Shown here one piece after another: positions 8,554-16,945 of a stretch of DNA of 35,741 bases. The position numbers and the translations under genes are program-made. Below the pieces are notes generated by a model. The model had not been told where the DNA came from. It worked only from the letters and a program-made list of their open reading frames with translations, and searched no databases. Every line of letters starts with the position of its first letter. Position 1 is the first letter of the stretch. Source of the stretch: Gallionella sp. (GTDB lineage Bacteria; Pseudomonadota; Gammaproteobacteria; Burkholderiales; Gallionellaceae); the NCBI GenBank assembly GCA_013043965.1, contig JABEVF010000119.1, positions 1 to 35,741 on the forward strand. Direction: 5' to 3'.

Positions 8554-10848
8554 CTATGTAATGGCGGGATCCATAAGTAATGCCTCGAACTGTTCAATCG
8601 GTATCGGTTCGCCAAAGAGATTGCCCTGAAAATGGGAACAGCCCTTGTTCAATAGCAGTTGCCGTTGTTCTTCGGTCTCAACCCCTTCGGCGATGACATC
8701 CAGTTTCAGGCTTCGTGCCATCGCGATAATGGTGCGCACAATCGCCCTGTCATTGCTGTCGATGGTAAGGTCGCGCACGAACGACTGATCGATTTTTATT
8801 TGATCGAGCGGTAGCCGCTTGAGGTATTGCAACGATGAAAAGCCGGTACCGAAGTCATCCAGCGAGAACCTGATGCCGATAGCCTTGAGTGCATTCATCG
8901 TGGTAACGACACCATCGATATTCTCCAACAACATACTCTCGGTGATTTCCAGCTTGAGCCGGGTCGCGTCGATGGCATGCTGCCACACGGCGGTTTGTAT
9001 CTGGGCCACGAAATCAGCCTGGCGAAATTGCTTGGAGCTGATGTTCACAGACAGGATGAGGTCACGAGTCAGCGTATCGAGCTGCCACGCTTTGAGCTGG
9101 GCGCAGGCCGTGTCCAGCACCCACTTGCCGATGGGCAATATCAGTCCGGTTTCTTCGGCCAGGGGAATGAACTGGAGGGGAGGTATCATGCCGCGTTCTG
9201 GATGTATCCAGCGTATCAATGCCTCCGCCCCATACGGCCGATTCGAGTCATCCACCTGGGTTTGATAATGCAGCTGGAACTGCCGGTCTCTCAAGGCTTT
9301 GCGCAAATCGCTTTCGATGGAGGCGAGGGAATTGATGATGTCCTGCATTTTGGGAGCAAAGAAATGCAGCGCATTGCGGCCGCCCTTCTTGGCCTGATAC
9401 ATGGCGATGTCAGCTTGTTTCATCAACTCTTCTATGCCCAGTTCGTGGTCGTGGAACAGCGTGGCACCGATGCTAGATGTGGTGTGGTACTCGTGCGCGA
9501 CAAGCTGGTATGGCTGGTTGAGCACGGCGAGTATTTTTTTGCCGATGGCTTCGGTTTGTTCGGCCGATTGCACGGGATGCTTGCTCAGGTCTTCCAGAAT
9601 CACCACGAACTCATCGCCGCCGATCCGGGCGACGGTATCACCTTCGCGCACCGAGGAAGTCAGGCGTTGCGCGACCTGTTTCAAGAGCAGGTCTCCTATG
9701 TCATGCCCGAGATTGTCGTTTAGGCTCTTAAAGTTATCCAGGTCGATGAACAGTAGTGCGCCCGCCCTGTCGTTACGCAAACTAGACGCTAATGCTTGCT
9801 GGAGCCGGTCCGTCAGCAGGCGGCGATTGGGGAGTAGGGTAAGCGGGTCGTAGAATGCCAGATTCTGGATCGCATCGGCGGCGACCTTGCGTTCGGTGAT
9901 GTCCTGGACAATGGCGATGCCGCCAACGATCCTTCCTTTTTCATCGCGGGAAGGCGCGCAGGTCATATCTATCCAGGCATTTGAGTCGCTGTGGGTGGCC
10001 CAATACCGGCCTTCGTAGGAGCCTATTCTGTCTGCTATGGCATTGTTCAACGCATGGTGTATAGACTGGTCTTTGAGCGTTTTCATATCGAGGCCGGTGA
10101 TATGCTCAATCGAGTTGCGCAAGATAGCGGCAAGGCGGTCATTGCAATAAGTAATAACCAGGTCGGTGTCGTAATGGAAAATCCCGACGGGCGAATGGGT
10201 CAGCAGTAAACGGTAGCGCTCCTCGCTTGCCCTGACTGTCTCCTCGCGCGCAACGGCTTCAAGACGCAACCTGACGTTCTCGGTCAGGTTTTTGTTGAGG
10301 TAGCGCAGGATGATGATCATGAAGCCCAGGTACAACATCACCGATATGCCCATCGCCACCGACAGATCGTCTTTTGCAATAAACAAACTGATCGCGACAG
10401 GTATGAGCGTGGCTAGGGCATAACCGGCCGCGCTGACAAAATCGGCTGAGAATGAGACTACCCCGCCAGCCGTTAATCCGGCCAGCATAAAGACAAAGAA
10501 AAGCTGATGCTGCGGATCGTGGGCCGGGATCATGGCAAAGCTGGCGGAACCCCATACGGCACCCGCAACCAGAACGCCAATACGAAACTTCAACAGGCGG
10601 GCGCGAATGACAGAATAGTCATCCGCCGGGGAGAGTTTGTAAGCAACAAGCAGAGAGGCCCGAGAAAGCGCGATCAACACAGTCAGGGTAAGCCAGGCAA
10701 TAATTACCGCCGAAGGAACCACCACGCGCTGCATATAGGCGAGAATCATCGCGAGCAGCACACCGATAATCAGTGACGTGTGACTGGCAGAAAGCATTTG
10801 CTGTATCTGCAGGGGATGCATCTCTATTTTCTGGTTCGATCTGTTCAT
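8554..10848 (-). CDS. Hybrid c-di-GMP enzyme (membrane sensor-PAS-GGDEF-EAL)
   Basis: 764 residues. Residues about 20-190 form several membrane helices (a MASE-like integral sensor); a PAS domain follows (about 210-320, ending DITERK), then GGDEF (410-414, with I-site REGD five residues before it) and EAL (542-544). The EAL phosphodiesterase motifs are all present: EALIRW, NISSKQF, EITESML, DDFGTGFSSL, IKIDQSFV and EGVET. The usual QGYLF block near the end reads QGNLF. So both the cyclase and the phosphodiesterase look competent, and the net activity cannot be told from sequence. In such proteins the PAS and membrane parts tune one activity against the other. The start at 10848 has no strong ribosome binding site; an internal ATG about ten codons later is possible. 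Confidence 0.93.
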   Translation of the reverse strand: MNRSNQKIEMHPLQIQQMLSASHTSLIIGVLLAMILAYMQRVVVPSAVIIAWLTLTVLIALSRASLLVAYKLSPADDYSVIRARLLKFRIGVLVAGAVWGSASFAMIPAHDPQHQLFFVFMLAGLTAGGVVSFSADFVSAAGYALATLIPVAISLFIAKDDLSVAMGISVMLYLGFMIIILRYLNKNLTENVRLRLEAVAREETVRASEERYRLLLTHSPVGIFHYDTDLVITYCNDRLAAILRNSIEHITGLDMKTLKDQSIHHALNNAIADRIGSYEGRYWATHSDSNAWIDMTCAPSRDEKGRIVGGIAIVQDITERKVAADAIQNLAFYDPLTLLPNRRLLTDRLQQALASSLRNDRAGALLFIDLDNFKSLNDNLGHDIGDLLLKQVAQRLTSSVREGDTVARIGGDEFVVILEDLSKHPVQSAEQTEAIGKKILAVLNQPYQLVAHEYHTTSSIGATLFHDHELGIEELMKQADIAMYQAKKGGRNALHFFAPKMQDIINSLASIESDLRKALRDRQFQLHYQTQVDDSNRPYGAEALIRWIHPERGMIPPLQFIPLAEETGLILPIGKWVLDTACAQLKAWQLDTLTRDLILSVNISSKQFRQADFVAQIQTAVWQHAIDATRLKLEITESMLLENIDGVVTTMNALKAIGIRFSLDDFGTGFSSLQYLKRLPLDQIKIDQSFVRDLTIDSNDRAIVRTIIAMARSLKLDVIAEGVETEEQRQLLLNKGCSHFQGNLFGEPIPIEQFEALLMDPAIT

Positions 10849-11070
10849 CGAGCGCGATCATCTATCGTCCGGGCTTTAAATGCAAGCTGGCATTGGTTGT
10901 CTGGTGTCGGCTCACGCACATTTTCCGAGGCTGGCGGGGCATCCAGGGTTCGACAGAGCGGACGTGCCAAGGCATGCCGACACAGGGAGCCGCACCAGGT
11001 TTTTGCAGATGGCAGTTGGCGTGAATATGAAGTACACTCGGCAGACAAAATAATTTTCTTAGGAGCTGCC

Positions 11071-11409
11071 ATGCGATTTTTCAAAGGAATGTGGGTCGTC
11101 ACCGCCGTAGTGCCGCTGATTGTTGGGTTGAGCGGATGCGCCAGCAACATGATTGACGTGCGTAAGGGATCTGACCGGGTGTCTCTGGCGGATGAAAAGC
11201 AGGTCGGCAGCTGTCAGTCCAAGGGGAAAATCACCGTCAGCGTACTTGCCAAAGTCGGATTTATTACCCGTAGCGCCGAGGATGTGGAGGCCAATTTGTA
11301 TCAACTGGCAGTCAATGATGCTGTGGATGCCGGTGCCGATACGGTCGTGAAGGGTGAGTCGTCGGAGTTCGGCAAACGGACTTTTGAAATCTACAAGTGT
11401 CGGCCCTGA
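11071..11409 (+). CDS. DUF4156 lipoprotein
   Basis: 112-residue predicted outer-membrane or periplasmic lipoprotein. The start ATG 11071 is chosen because AGGAG (11061-11065) precedes it by five nucleotides and because it opens directly onto a lipoprotein signal peptide (MRFFKGMWVVTAVVPLIVG) with the lipobox LSGC. The mature part has the DUF4156 pattern: a cysteine in QVGSCQSKGK, TVSVLAKVGFITR, repeated short helices, GADTVV and the terminal FEIYKC, so two mature cysteines probably form a disulphide. The reading frame runs open upstream to 10780 but that part lacks family resemblance. Function unknown. A candidate promoter upstream (TTGCAG 11003, TATGAA 11026, spacer 17) is weak. It ends before a bidirectional terminator shared with the TonB-like gene. 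Confidence 0.83.
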   Translation: MRFFKGMWVVTAVVPLIVGLSGCASNMIDVRKGSDRVSLADEKQVGSCQSKGKITVSVLAKVGFITRSAEDVEANLYQLAVNDAVDAGADTVVKGESSEFGKRTFEIYKCRP

Positions 11410-11490
11410 AGCGGGGCGATGAGCGTCAGAAAACGCCAGACCGCCCATCTCGTTATTGATAGCCCCAGGCCTTTATGGCCACGAAAACGA

Positions 11491-11533
11491 AGCGAATAAA
11501 AAAGCAGCCACGGGGGCTGCTTTTTTATTCGCT
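11491..11533. terminator. Bidirectional Rho-independent terminator
   Basis: Perfect 19-nt arms (11491-11509 and 11515-11533) around a 5-nt loop. The GC stem GCAGCC/GGCTGC is flanked by A6 on the left and T6 on the right, so it can terminate transcription from both directions. It serves the DUF4156 gene on the plus strand and the TonB-like gene on the minus strand, overlapping the latter's stop codon. Confidence 0.93.
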
Positions 11534-12376
11534 TTCCAGTTTGTCGGACGGGGTGAAAGACCAAGTGCGGGTGATGGTGAGGATGTCGGTGTCACGCCGG
11601 ATATCGGCGGGCAGCGGCGGGTAGGGCGCGGCCAGCCTGACGATACGCATCGCGGCCGCATCCAGGACGCGTTGCCCGGATGAACGGCTGACTTCGACGC
11701 TTTCGATGCTGCCATCGGCTTTGATGGACACGCTGAGTTGCAGCTTGCCGTAGATCTGCTCGCGGCGAGCTTGCTCGGGATAATTCATATTGCCGACCCG
11801 CTCGACCTTCACCCGCCAGTCTTCGATATATTGCGCGAAGCGGTATTCCTGGGTGCGTGCCCCGATGAATGTGCGCCTGGGCATGTGTTGATACGCTTCT
11901 TGGTTCTTGTTGATCTGCGCTTCCAGACGAATGATCTCCAGGCTCTTTTGCACCAAGTCTTCACCGGTCATGGGGGCTGTGCTGGTTTGTTTGGCAAGCT
12001 CGGGTTGCGCCACGCTGCGATCGTTTTTGGGCTGTGTCAGCAGTCTTTTCGATTCTTCTTCCAAGGTGGAAAGGTTTTTTGTGTTCTGCTCGGGCGTGAA
12101 GCGCGGATCGTCTTGCATCGCGGGTAACGGCGTTGTGGCCTGGCGATCCTCTGGGGTGTTACCGCCCCCGTCGAGATTGGCTTGCGCCAGCGCGTCGGCG
12201 TGCTGCGGTTTGGATAATGATCGGCTATTCACCAGCACCACTTGCAGCGGTTGCATGACGTTCACGGCCGGATGCGGGCGGGGTAACACCAGTACGACAC
12301 CCCACAGCACGAACGCATGGAGCACGATGGAACCCAGCATAGCCGCCGACAAGTTCATGTGCAGTCTGGTTAGCAA
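11525..12376 (-). CDS. TonB-family energy transducer-like protein
   Basis: 283 residues: an N-terminal membrane anchor (LSAAMLGSIVLHAFVLWGVVLVL), a polar periplasmic linker with a predicted helical segment (LEIIRLEAQINKNQEAYQHM), and a C-terminal TonB domain from about residue 190 (YPEQARREQIYGKLQLSVSI, then VLDAAAMRIVRLAAPYPPLP). TonB proteins couple the proton-motive force through ExbB/ExbD to outer-membrane receptors; no exbBD or receptor is nearby. The linker lacks the usual Pro-Glu/Pro-Lys repeats, so it may be a TonB paralogue with a different partner. The frame starts at TTG 12376, which has GAGGAAG four bases upstream and overlaps the end of the RNase gene by 7 nt (translational coupling); ATG 12358 is the alternative but lacks a well-placed site. 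Confidence 0.85.
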   Translation of the reverse strand: MLTRLHMNLSAAMLGSIVLHAFVLWGVVLVLPRPHPAVNVMQPLQVVLVNSRSLSKPQHADALAQANLDGGGNTPEDRQATTPLPAMQDDPRFTPEQNTKNLSTLEEESKRLLTQPKNDRSVAQPELAKQTSTAPMTGEDLVQKSLEIIRLEAQINKNQEAYQHMPRRTFIGARTQEYRFAQYIEDWRVKVERVGNMNYPEQARREQIYGKLQLSVSIKADGSIESVEVSRSSGQRVLDAAAMRIVRLAAPYPPLPADIRRDTDILTITRTWSFTPSDKLESE

Positions 12377-14301
12377 ATTGCTTCCTCGGTCGGGAGTTCC
12401 GCCGGTGTTTCTGCCCTGACAAAGCGCGTGTGTATATTCAAATCGAGCAAGTCGATCTCCCCCACCGCCAGCGTGACTTTGCTGTTGGCCGCCAGTTCCG
12501 GCAGCGAGTGGGCCTTGAAGACGAGCGGGATGCTGGTGAGTTTCACCAGGTTTTCACGCAGTACGATACCAGTAACAACAAGCTCGCTGAGCGATGCGTC
12601 TGCACCCTCGCCGATAGGGTGGCTAAGGGCAACCGCAGCCTTTTCCTGTTGCAACCAGCGCAAGCACCAGTAGCGCTCCATCTGGCGTTGGAAGTCGTTG
12701 TAGATGCCGTACATAGTCTCGAAGTCGCGCACCACGGCGTACAGCGCGGGATCGTTCTTGGGGTACACCGGCTCGTTGCCGTTCAGCATGGCGATGATCT
12801 GGCGCTGGTTCACCATGTCCACATAGCGGCGCAGCGGCGAGCTCGACCACATGTATTGCGCCACGCCCAGGCCCTGGTGGGGTGCTGCGACCGTGCTCAT
12901 CTTGACTTTGCCGTTGTTCTGCGTGCGGTAGATGCCGGGGAAGCCGTGTTCGTCCAACTGCTTGCCCCAAGTGCTGTTGACCAGGATCATCAGCTCGGAC
13001 ACGACTTTGTCTATCGGTGATCCGCGCCGGCGCGTGGTGATGCTGACGCGATCCTCCACGATGCTGAAGTTGTAATCCACCTGCGCGGTGCTGTTGTCGG
13101 AAGCCTTGCCGCGCAAGGCTTCCAGCTTGTTCGCGAAGTCCCACAGCAGTCTCAATTCGGGCGCGTAAACGTAGTCCAGCCTGCCCGCCGCCAGCGTCTC
13201 CTCATTGAACAGCGGCTCCAGCGTGTCATGGCGCAAGTTGGCCGCGATGTGCACGCGCTCGACGCGACTCTCGCTGGAGGTGATGAGCAGGGTGCCGCTA
13301 TCCACTTCCAGATACATGCTGAGTGCGGGGCAGACGTGGTCGGCATTGAGCGTGAAGGCCTGAACCACGGAATCGGGCAGCATCGTGATCTTCTGCCCCG
13401 GCATATACACGGTAGAGAGCCGACTGCCGGCGATGGCATCGCCCGCCGAATCACGCGGCAGACCGAGCGCGGGCGCGGCGATATGCACGCCGATGCGCCA
13501 ATGTCCATTGGCTAATTTCTCGACCGAGAACGCGTCGTCGATTTCGGTGGTGCTCGCGTCATCGATGCTGAATGCCTGCGCGGTCGCCAGCGGCAACTCT
13601 GCCCAGGTGCTCAATTCCACCGCCGGAAATCCCGTGCCCTTGGGGAAGTTTTCGAACAAAAATTTATTGAAATGAAAGTCGTGGGTGGAAGGCAACGCGC
13701 CGCAGCGATGGAGTAGATGTGCGGCGGACAGGTGCGTCGCCACACAGGCGGCTTCCAGGGCCTTGACTTCCAGGGTATTGCGGTCGGGCTGGTAGAGCAG
13801 ATGCTGGATGTGTTCGGCGAACTCGGCGGGCAATTCGAACTTGCTCAGTTGCTCCGTGTAACGTGCTTGCGTCGCCAGTTGCTGGCGCTTCTTTTCGGCA
13901 CCCGCGAGTGCCGCCTTGAGCACATCTGCGGGTGCTGCGCGATAGCGGCCTTTGCCTTTTCGGTGGAAATAGATGGGCGCGCCATGCAAGCGTATCAATA
14001 CCGCTGCGGCCTCCAGCGAAGACGGTGTGTTGTGACCGAAGTATTCCGCCGCGATCTGCTCGAAGCCAAACTCTTCTGGCGGGCAGCATTCCCATAAAAA
14101 CTCGACTTCGATCTGCTCGGCGATGCGCTCGGCTTGCGCGATGAATTCGCCCAGCACGGGCTGGGTAAAACGCAACATCACATTCGCCGCCTTGATCTTG
14201 CTGCGCTTGCCGGACAGGCTTTCGATCTGTAGCGAACTGGTGTTGTCGGTCATGATGCTGCCGACCTTGAAATTGCCGTCTTCTTCGTAAAGGATATTCA
14301 T
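12370..14301 (-). CDS. RNase II-family 3'-5' exoribonuclease (RNB domain)
   Basis: 643 residues, the size of RNase II. Processively degrades single-stranded RNA from the 3' end. The RNB catalytic block is SIDDASTTEIDDAFSVE (about residues 244-260): three of the four metal-binding acidic residues are aspartate and the second is glutamate, as in the RNase II-like subgroup distinct from E. coli Rnb. Downstream motifs STVYMPGQKITMLP and YMWSSSPLRRYVDMVNQRQI match RNB signatures, including the arginine-rich active-site turn. The C-terminus looks like an S1-type beta-barrel. The N-terminus is not the standard cold-shock pair but a shorter region with a winged-helix-like part. It is the first gene of a pair with the TonB-like gene. 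The start codon at 14301 has no clear ribosome binding site. Confidence 0.9.
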   Translation of the reverse strand: MNILYEEDGNFKVGSIMTDNTSSLQIESLSGKRSKIKAANVMLRFTQPVLGEFIAQAERIAEQIEVEFLWECCPPEEFGFEQIAAEYFGHNTPSSLEAAAVLIRLHGAPIYFHRKGKGRYRAAPADVLKAALAGAEKKRQQLATQARYTEQLSKFELPAEFAEHIQHLLYQPDRNTLEVKALEAACVATHLSAAHLLHRCGALPSTHDFHFNKFLFENFPKGTGFPAVELSTWAELPLATAQAFSIDDASTTEIDDAFSVEKLANGHWRIGVHIAAPALGLPRDSAGDAIAGSRLSTVYMPGQKITMLPDSVVQAFTLNADHVCPALSMYLEVDSGTLLITSSESRVERVHIAANLRHDTLEPLFNEETLAAGRLDYVYAPELRLLWDFANKLEALRGKASDNSTAQVDYNFSIVEDRVSITTRRRGSPIDKVVSELMILVNSTWGKQLDEHGFPGIYRTQNNGKVKMSTVAAPHQGLGVAQYMWSSSPLRRYVDMVNQRQIIAMLNGNEPVYPKNDPALYAVVRDFETMYGIYNDFQRQMERYWCLRWLQQEKAAVALSHPIGEGADASLSELVVTGIVLRENLVKLTSIPLVFKAHSLPELAANSKVTLAVGEIDLLDLNIHTRFVRAETPAELPTEEAIC

Positions 14302-14373
14302 GGCGCGCGCGGCAAAAAAATTAGCGGCGGATTATAACAGTTCGGCTCTGGCCGGACACGGGGCTGGGGGCAA

Positions 14374-14399
14374 CAAAAAAGCCGGCACAAGCCGGCTTT
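14374..14399 (-). terminator. Rho-independent terminator of the cytochrome c gene
   Basis: Stem AAAGCCGGC/GCCGGCTTT (14378-14399) with loop ACAA; read on the minus strand it is followed by an uninterrupted T run (14380 down to 14374). It lies 18 nt past the stop of the cytochrome gene. Confidence 0.9.
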
Positions 14400-14416
14400 G
14401 TAGGTAGTTGCTACGC

Positions 14417-14734
14417 TTACTTCTGCGTTAAGATCCACGCCACAAGGGTCTTGATGCTGTCGTCGCTCACCGCTGCGGGTGCGGGCGGCATGGGCATCGA
14501 ACCAAAAGAACCGGCACCGCCACTACGCACTTTCTTTTCCAGTCGGGCTTGCGCCGTGCTGTCGCCCGCGTACTTGGCGGCGACTTCAGTGAATGCCGGT
14601 CCCACATTTTTCTTGTTCAGCGCGTGGCAAGCGCTGCAACCGCTCTTTTTATAGAGTGCCTGGCCATCTTCGGCCAACGCGCCTGCAGAAACCGTTAAGG
14701 CCAATGTCATTGCGGCAAGATAACGAACTTTCAT
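14417..14734 (-). CDS. Class I c-type cytochrome, periplasmic
   Basis: About 105 residues with signal peptide (MKVRYLAAMTLALTVSAGALA) and one haem-binding CSACH motif shortly after the mature N-terminus; the downstream SMPMPP methionine is the likely axial ligand, as in the cytochrome c-551/c8 family. It would shuttle electrons in the periplasm to a terminal oxidase or reductase. The start ATG 14734 is preceded by GGGGAG; the frame extends to 14770 but that would bury the signal peptide. It has its own terminator and lies behind a perfect FNR-type box with a matching -10, so oxygen-responsive control is likely. No cytochrome oxidase or nitrite reductase genes lie in this window to name its partner. 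Confidence 0.9.
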   Translation of the reverse strand: MKVRYLAAMTLALTVSAGALAEDGQALYKKSGCSACHALNKKNVGPAFTEVAAKYAGDSTAQARLEKKVRSGGAGSFGSMPMPPAPAAVSDDSIKTLVAWILTQK

Positions 14735-14768
14735 GATCCGACTCCCCGTGGTTAACAAACACGGCCCC

Positions 14769-14810
14769 ACTATAAGACGTTTGATTTGGCGCTGTTTGAT
14801 TTAAATCAAA
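14769..14810 (-). promoter_or_regulatory. FNR/ANR-type promoter of the cytochrome c gene
   Basis: TTGATTTAAATCAA at 14796-14809 is a perfect TTGAT-N4-ATCAA FNR-family box, extended by one more matching base on each side. On the minus strand a -10 hexamer TATAGT lies at 14774-14769, giving a predicted start near 14762, with the box centre about 40-41 nt upstream. That is the class II activation geometry for FNR/ANR. Inferred: low-oxygen induction of the cytochrome. Confidence 0.8.
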
Positions 14811-14871
14811 TGGCACTTGTCAGGCTGACCCGGTGCCAAGTCACTGCCCGCGCGCGGATCGACCAGGCTCA

Positions 14872-15813
14872 TTAGATCACGCCTGCCAGATGCGCCTGTT
14901 CATCCGCAAAGTAGCTGCTGCGCACCATAGGCCCGCAGGCGGCGTGGCTGAACCCCATCGCTTGCGCGGCTTGCTCGAACATCGTGAAAGCTTCCAATGG
15001 CGCATAACGCAGCACCGGCAAGTGCCCGTCGGAAGGCTGCAGGTATTGGCCGATGGTCAGCATGTTCACATCGTGCGCGCGCAGGTCGCGCATCACTTCC
15101 AGCACTTCCTCGTCGGTCTCGCCCAAGCCCAGCATCACGCCGGATTTGGTGGGGATATGCGGGAAGCGCGCCTTGAAATCCTTGAGCAGCTTGAGCGAAT
15201 GCGCGTAGTCCGCGCCGGGTCGCGCCAGTTTGTACAAGCGCGGCACGGTCTCCAGATTGTGGTTCAGCACATCGGGCAAACTGATTGCCAGCGCGTCCAA
15301 GGCCTCATCCAATCGACCGCGAAAATCGGGAACCAGAATCTCCAAGCGCGTGTTGGGCGAGCTCGCGCGTATCGCGCTCAGGCAATCGGTGAAATGCCGC
15401 GCGCCGCCGTCGCGCAAGTCGTCCCGGTCCACGCTGGTGATGACCACGTATTTCAGGTTCAGCAGGCCGATGGAGCGCGCCAGATTGGCGGGTTCATCCA
15501 CGTCGGGCGGCAGCGGTTTGCCGTGCGCGACATCGCAGAACGGGCAGCGGCGCGTGCACACATCGCCCAGGATCATGAAGGTCGCCGTGCCTTTGCTGAA
15601 ACACTCGCCGATGTTCGGGCAGGAGGCTTCTTCACAAACTGTGTGCAGATTGTGTTCGCGCAGCAATCTTTTTACATCGCTGTATCCGGTACCGCTGCCC
15701 GACTTCACGCGTATCCATTCGGGTTTGCGCAAGCGTTCTTGCAGCGGAACGATCTTGATCGGGTTGCGCGCCGTCTTGGCCGCGCCGGTTTGTTTGTTTG
15801 CGGCATCACTCAT
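14872..15813 (-). CDS. lipA: Lipoyl synthase
   Basis: Radical-SAM enzyme inserting two sulphur atoms into octanoyl groups on lipoyl domains. 313 residues. It has the auxiliary 4Fe-4S cysteines ([12 protein letters not shown]), the radical-SAM CX3CX2C (CTRRCPFC), GLGET, and the C-terminal RSSY serine that ligates the auxiliary cluster. The start ATG 15813 has AGAGGA upstream and gives the usual family length; the frame stays open to 15984 by chance. Last gene of dat-ybeD-lipB-lipA; it begins 26 nt after lipB, its substrate-supplying partner. Confidence 0.97.
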   Translation of the reverse strand: MSDAANKQTGAAKTARNPIKIVPLQERLRKPEWIRVKSGSGTGYSDVKRLLREHNLHTVCEEASCPNIGECFSKGTATFMILGDVCTRRCPFCDVAHGKPLPPDVDEPANLARSIGLLNLKYVVITSVDRDDLRDGGARHFTDCLSAIRASSPNTRLEILVPDFRGRLDEALDALAISLPDVLNHNLETVPRLYKLARPGADYAHSLKLLKDFKARFPHIPTKSGVMLGLGETDEEVLEVMRDLRAHDVNMLTIGQYLQPSDGHLPVLRYAPLEAFTMFEQAAQAMGFSHAACGPMVRSSYFADEQAHLAGVI

Positions 15814-15839
15814 GTGATTCCTCTTCGTAGTAAATAATC

Positions 15840-16649
15840 TTATTGATGCGCAGTGCCCGCAGAAGCCAGATGCCGCTGCAAACCGTGTATCAGGTTTTGC
15901 GCGAGCTGGGCTTGTAGTTCGTTGAGGTTGGCGGTGATGCCGAGGGCGCAGGCTTGGGTGACTTGCAGGCCCTGATAGCCGCACGGGTTAATGTTGTTGA
16001 ACGGCGACAAGTCCATGTCCACATTAAACGACAGGCCGTGATAGCAGTAGCCGTGTTTGATCTTCAGCCCCAGCGCGGCGATCTTCGCGCCGCTCACATA
16101 CACGCCGGGTGCATCGACGCGATGTACGGCATGGACTCCGAATTCGGCGAGCAGATCGATGACGGAATTCTCCATCACGTTGACCAGTTCGCGCACGCCG
16201 ATCTTCCAGCGGCGCATGTCGAGCAACAGGTAGGCGACGATCTGGCCGGGGCCGTGATAAGTGATCTGTCCGCCACGATCGATTTTGACGACAGGTATGT
16301 CGGTCGGATTAAGCAAATGTTCCGGCTTGCCCGCCAAGCCTTGGGTATAGGTGGGCGGATGTTGCAGCAGCCATATTTCGTCGCGGGTTCCCGGTATCTT
16401 TCCATCCGGGGTACGCTCGGCAGTGAAACGCTTCATCGCGTCCCAGGTGGGCTGGTATTCAACAAGCCCAAGACTGTGAAGAGCAGGATTGGGGATTGAG
16501 GATTGGAGATTGAGGATTGAAGTGCGCGAAGCTAATGGTGAAGAGCTAGGCTCGGCGAGCCAGGAGAGAGGATCGGAGTGCGAAGATTCTGGCGCGAGCG
16601 CAGCCCCCGCTTTTCCCTCAATCCTCGATCCCCGATCCTCGATCCTCAT
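15840..16649 (-). CDS. lipB: Octanoyltransferase LipB with repeat-encoded N-terminal extension
   Basis: Transfers octanoate from acyl carrier protein to lipoyl domains. Core from [17 protein letters not shown] onward is typical, with the [16 protein letters not shown] block, KIAALGLKI (catalytic lysine) and NPCGYQG (catalytic cysteine). The core is about 213 residues, the normal length, but the frame needs an N-terminal extension of about 55 residues to reach a start codon: between the core and ATG 16649 there is no ATG, GTG or TTG. The extension lies in an inverted-repeat element (16484-16647). ATG 16649 overlaps the ybeD stop as ATGA, so coupled translation is likely; an in-frame GTG at 16679 is less likely. 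Whether the extra segment is kept in the mature protein is unknown. Confidence 0.93.
   Translation of the reverse strand: MRIEDRGSRIEGKAGAALAPESSHSDPLSWLAEPSSSPLASRTSILNLQSSIPNPALHSLGLVEYQPTWDAMKRFTAERTPDGKIPGTRDEIWLLQHPPTYTQGLAGKPEHLLNPTDIPVVKIDRGGQITYHGPGQIVAYLLLDMRRWKIGVRELVNVMENSVIDLLAEFGVHAVHRVDAPGVYVSGAKIAALGLKIKHGYCYHGLSFNVDMDLSPFNNINPCGYQGLQVTQACALGITANLNELQAQLAQNLIHGLQRHLASAGTAHQ
16484..16647. repeat. Inverted-repeat element inserted at the ybeD/lipB junction
   Basis: Two 32-nt arms (16484-16515 and 16616-16647) match as inverted repeats at about 24 of 32 positions; each is built from GGATTGA/GGATCGA-type units. The 100-nt centre includes a small hairpin GGCTCG-GCG-AGCC. The element is in frame with lipB and supplies its start codon. 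It looks like a MITE-like or palindromic repeat; no transposase is seen. Confidence 0.8.
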
Positions 16650-16945
16650 AGCACCATCACCACCATAGGGTGGTCGCACAGATCCTGATAGACGGCATCG
16701 AGTTGCGCGCGCGAGGTGGCGCGTATGGTGCAGGTCAGGCTGACGTAGCGCGCGGTTTTGCTGGCGCGCATTTCCATGCTGGCGGCGATGAAGCCGGGGT
16801 CGTGTTTGGTCACCACTTCGAGTACGGCCTGGGCAAAGCCCGCCTGTTGCTGGCCGAATATCTTGAGCGGAAAGTCGCAGGGATATTCGATCAGGCTGTC
16901 GCTAATTTCCCTGACTGTCGCGGTTCTTTCGGGCGGATTTTTCAT
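16646..16945 (-). CDS. ybeD: YbeD/DUF493 family protein
   Basis: 99-residue UPF0250 protein with a ferredoxin-like/ACT-like fold in its E. coli homologue YbeD, and encoded next to lipB in many proteobacteria. Motifs: LIEYPCDFPLKIFG near the N-terminus and a conserved SLTCTI...SRAQLDAVYQDL stretch. The molecular role is unknown; a link to lipoate metabolism is inferred from gene neighbourhood only. It overlaps dat by 4 nt (16942-16945) and its stop overlaps the lipB start, so the three are very likely one transcript. Confidence 0.9.
   Translation of the reverse strand: MKNPPERTATVREISDSLIEYPCDFPLKIFGQQQAGFAQAVLEVVTKHDPGFIAASMEMRASKTARYVSLTCTIRATSRAQLDAVYQDLCDHPMVVMVL

Noticed and set aside
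14833-15837. 334-codon open frame on the plus strand
   Set aside because: Antisense to lipA, low-complexity composition (Q, A, H, R), no family resemblance.
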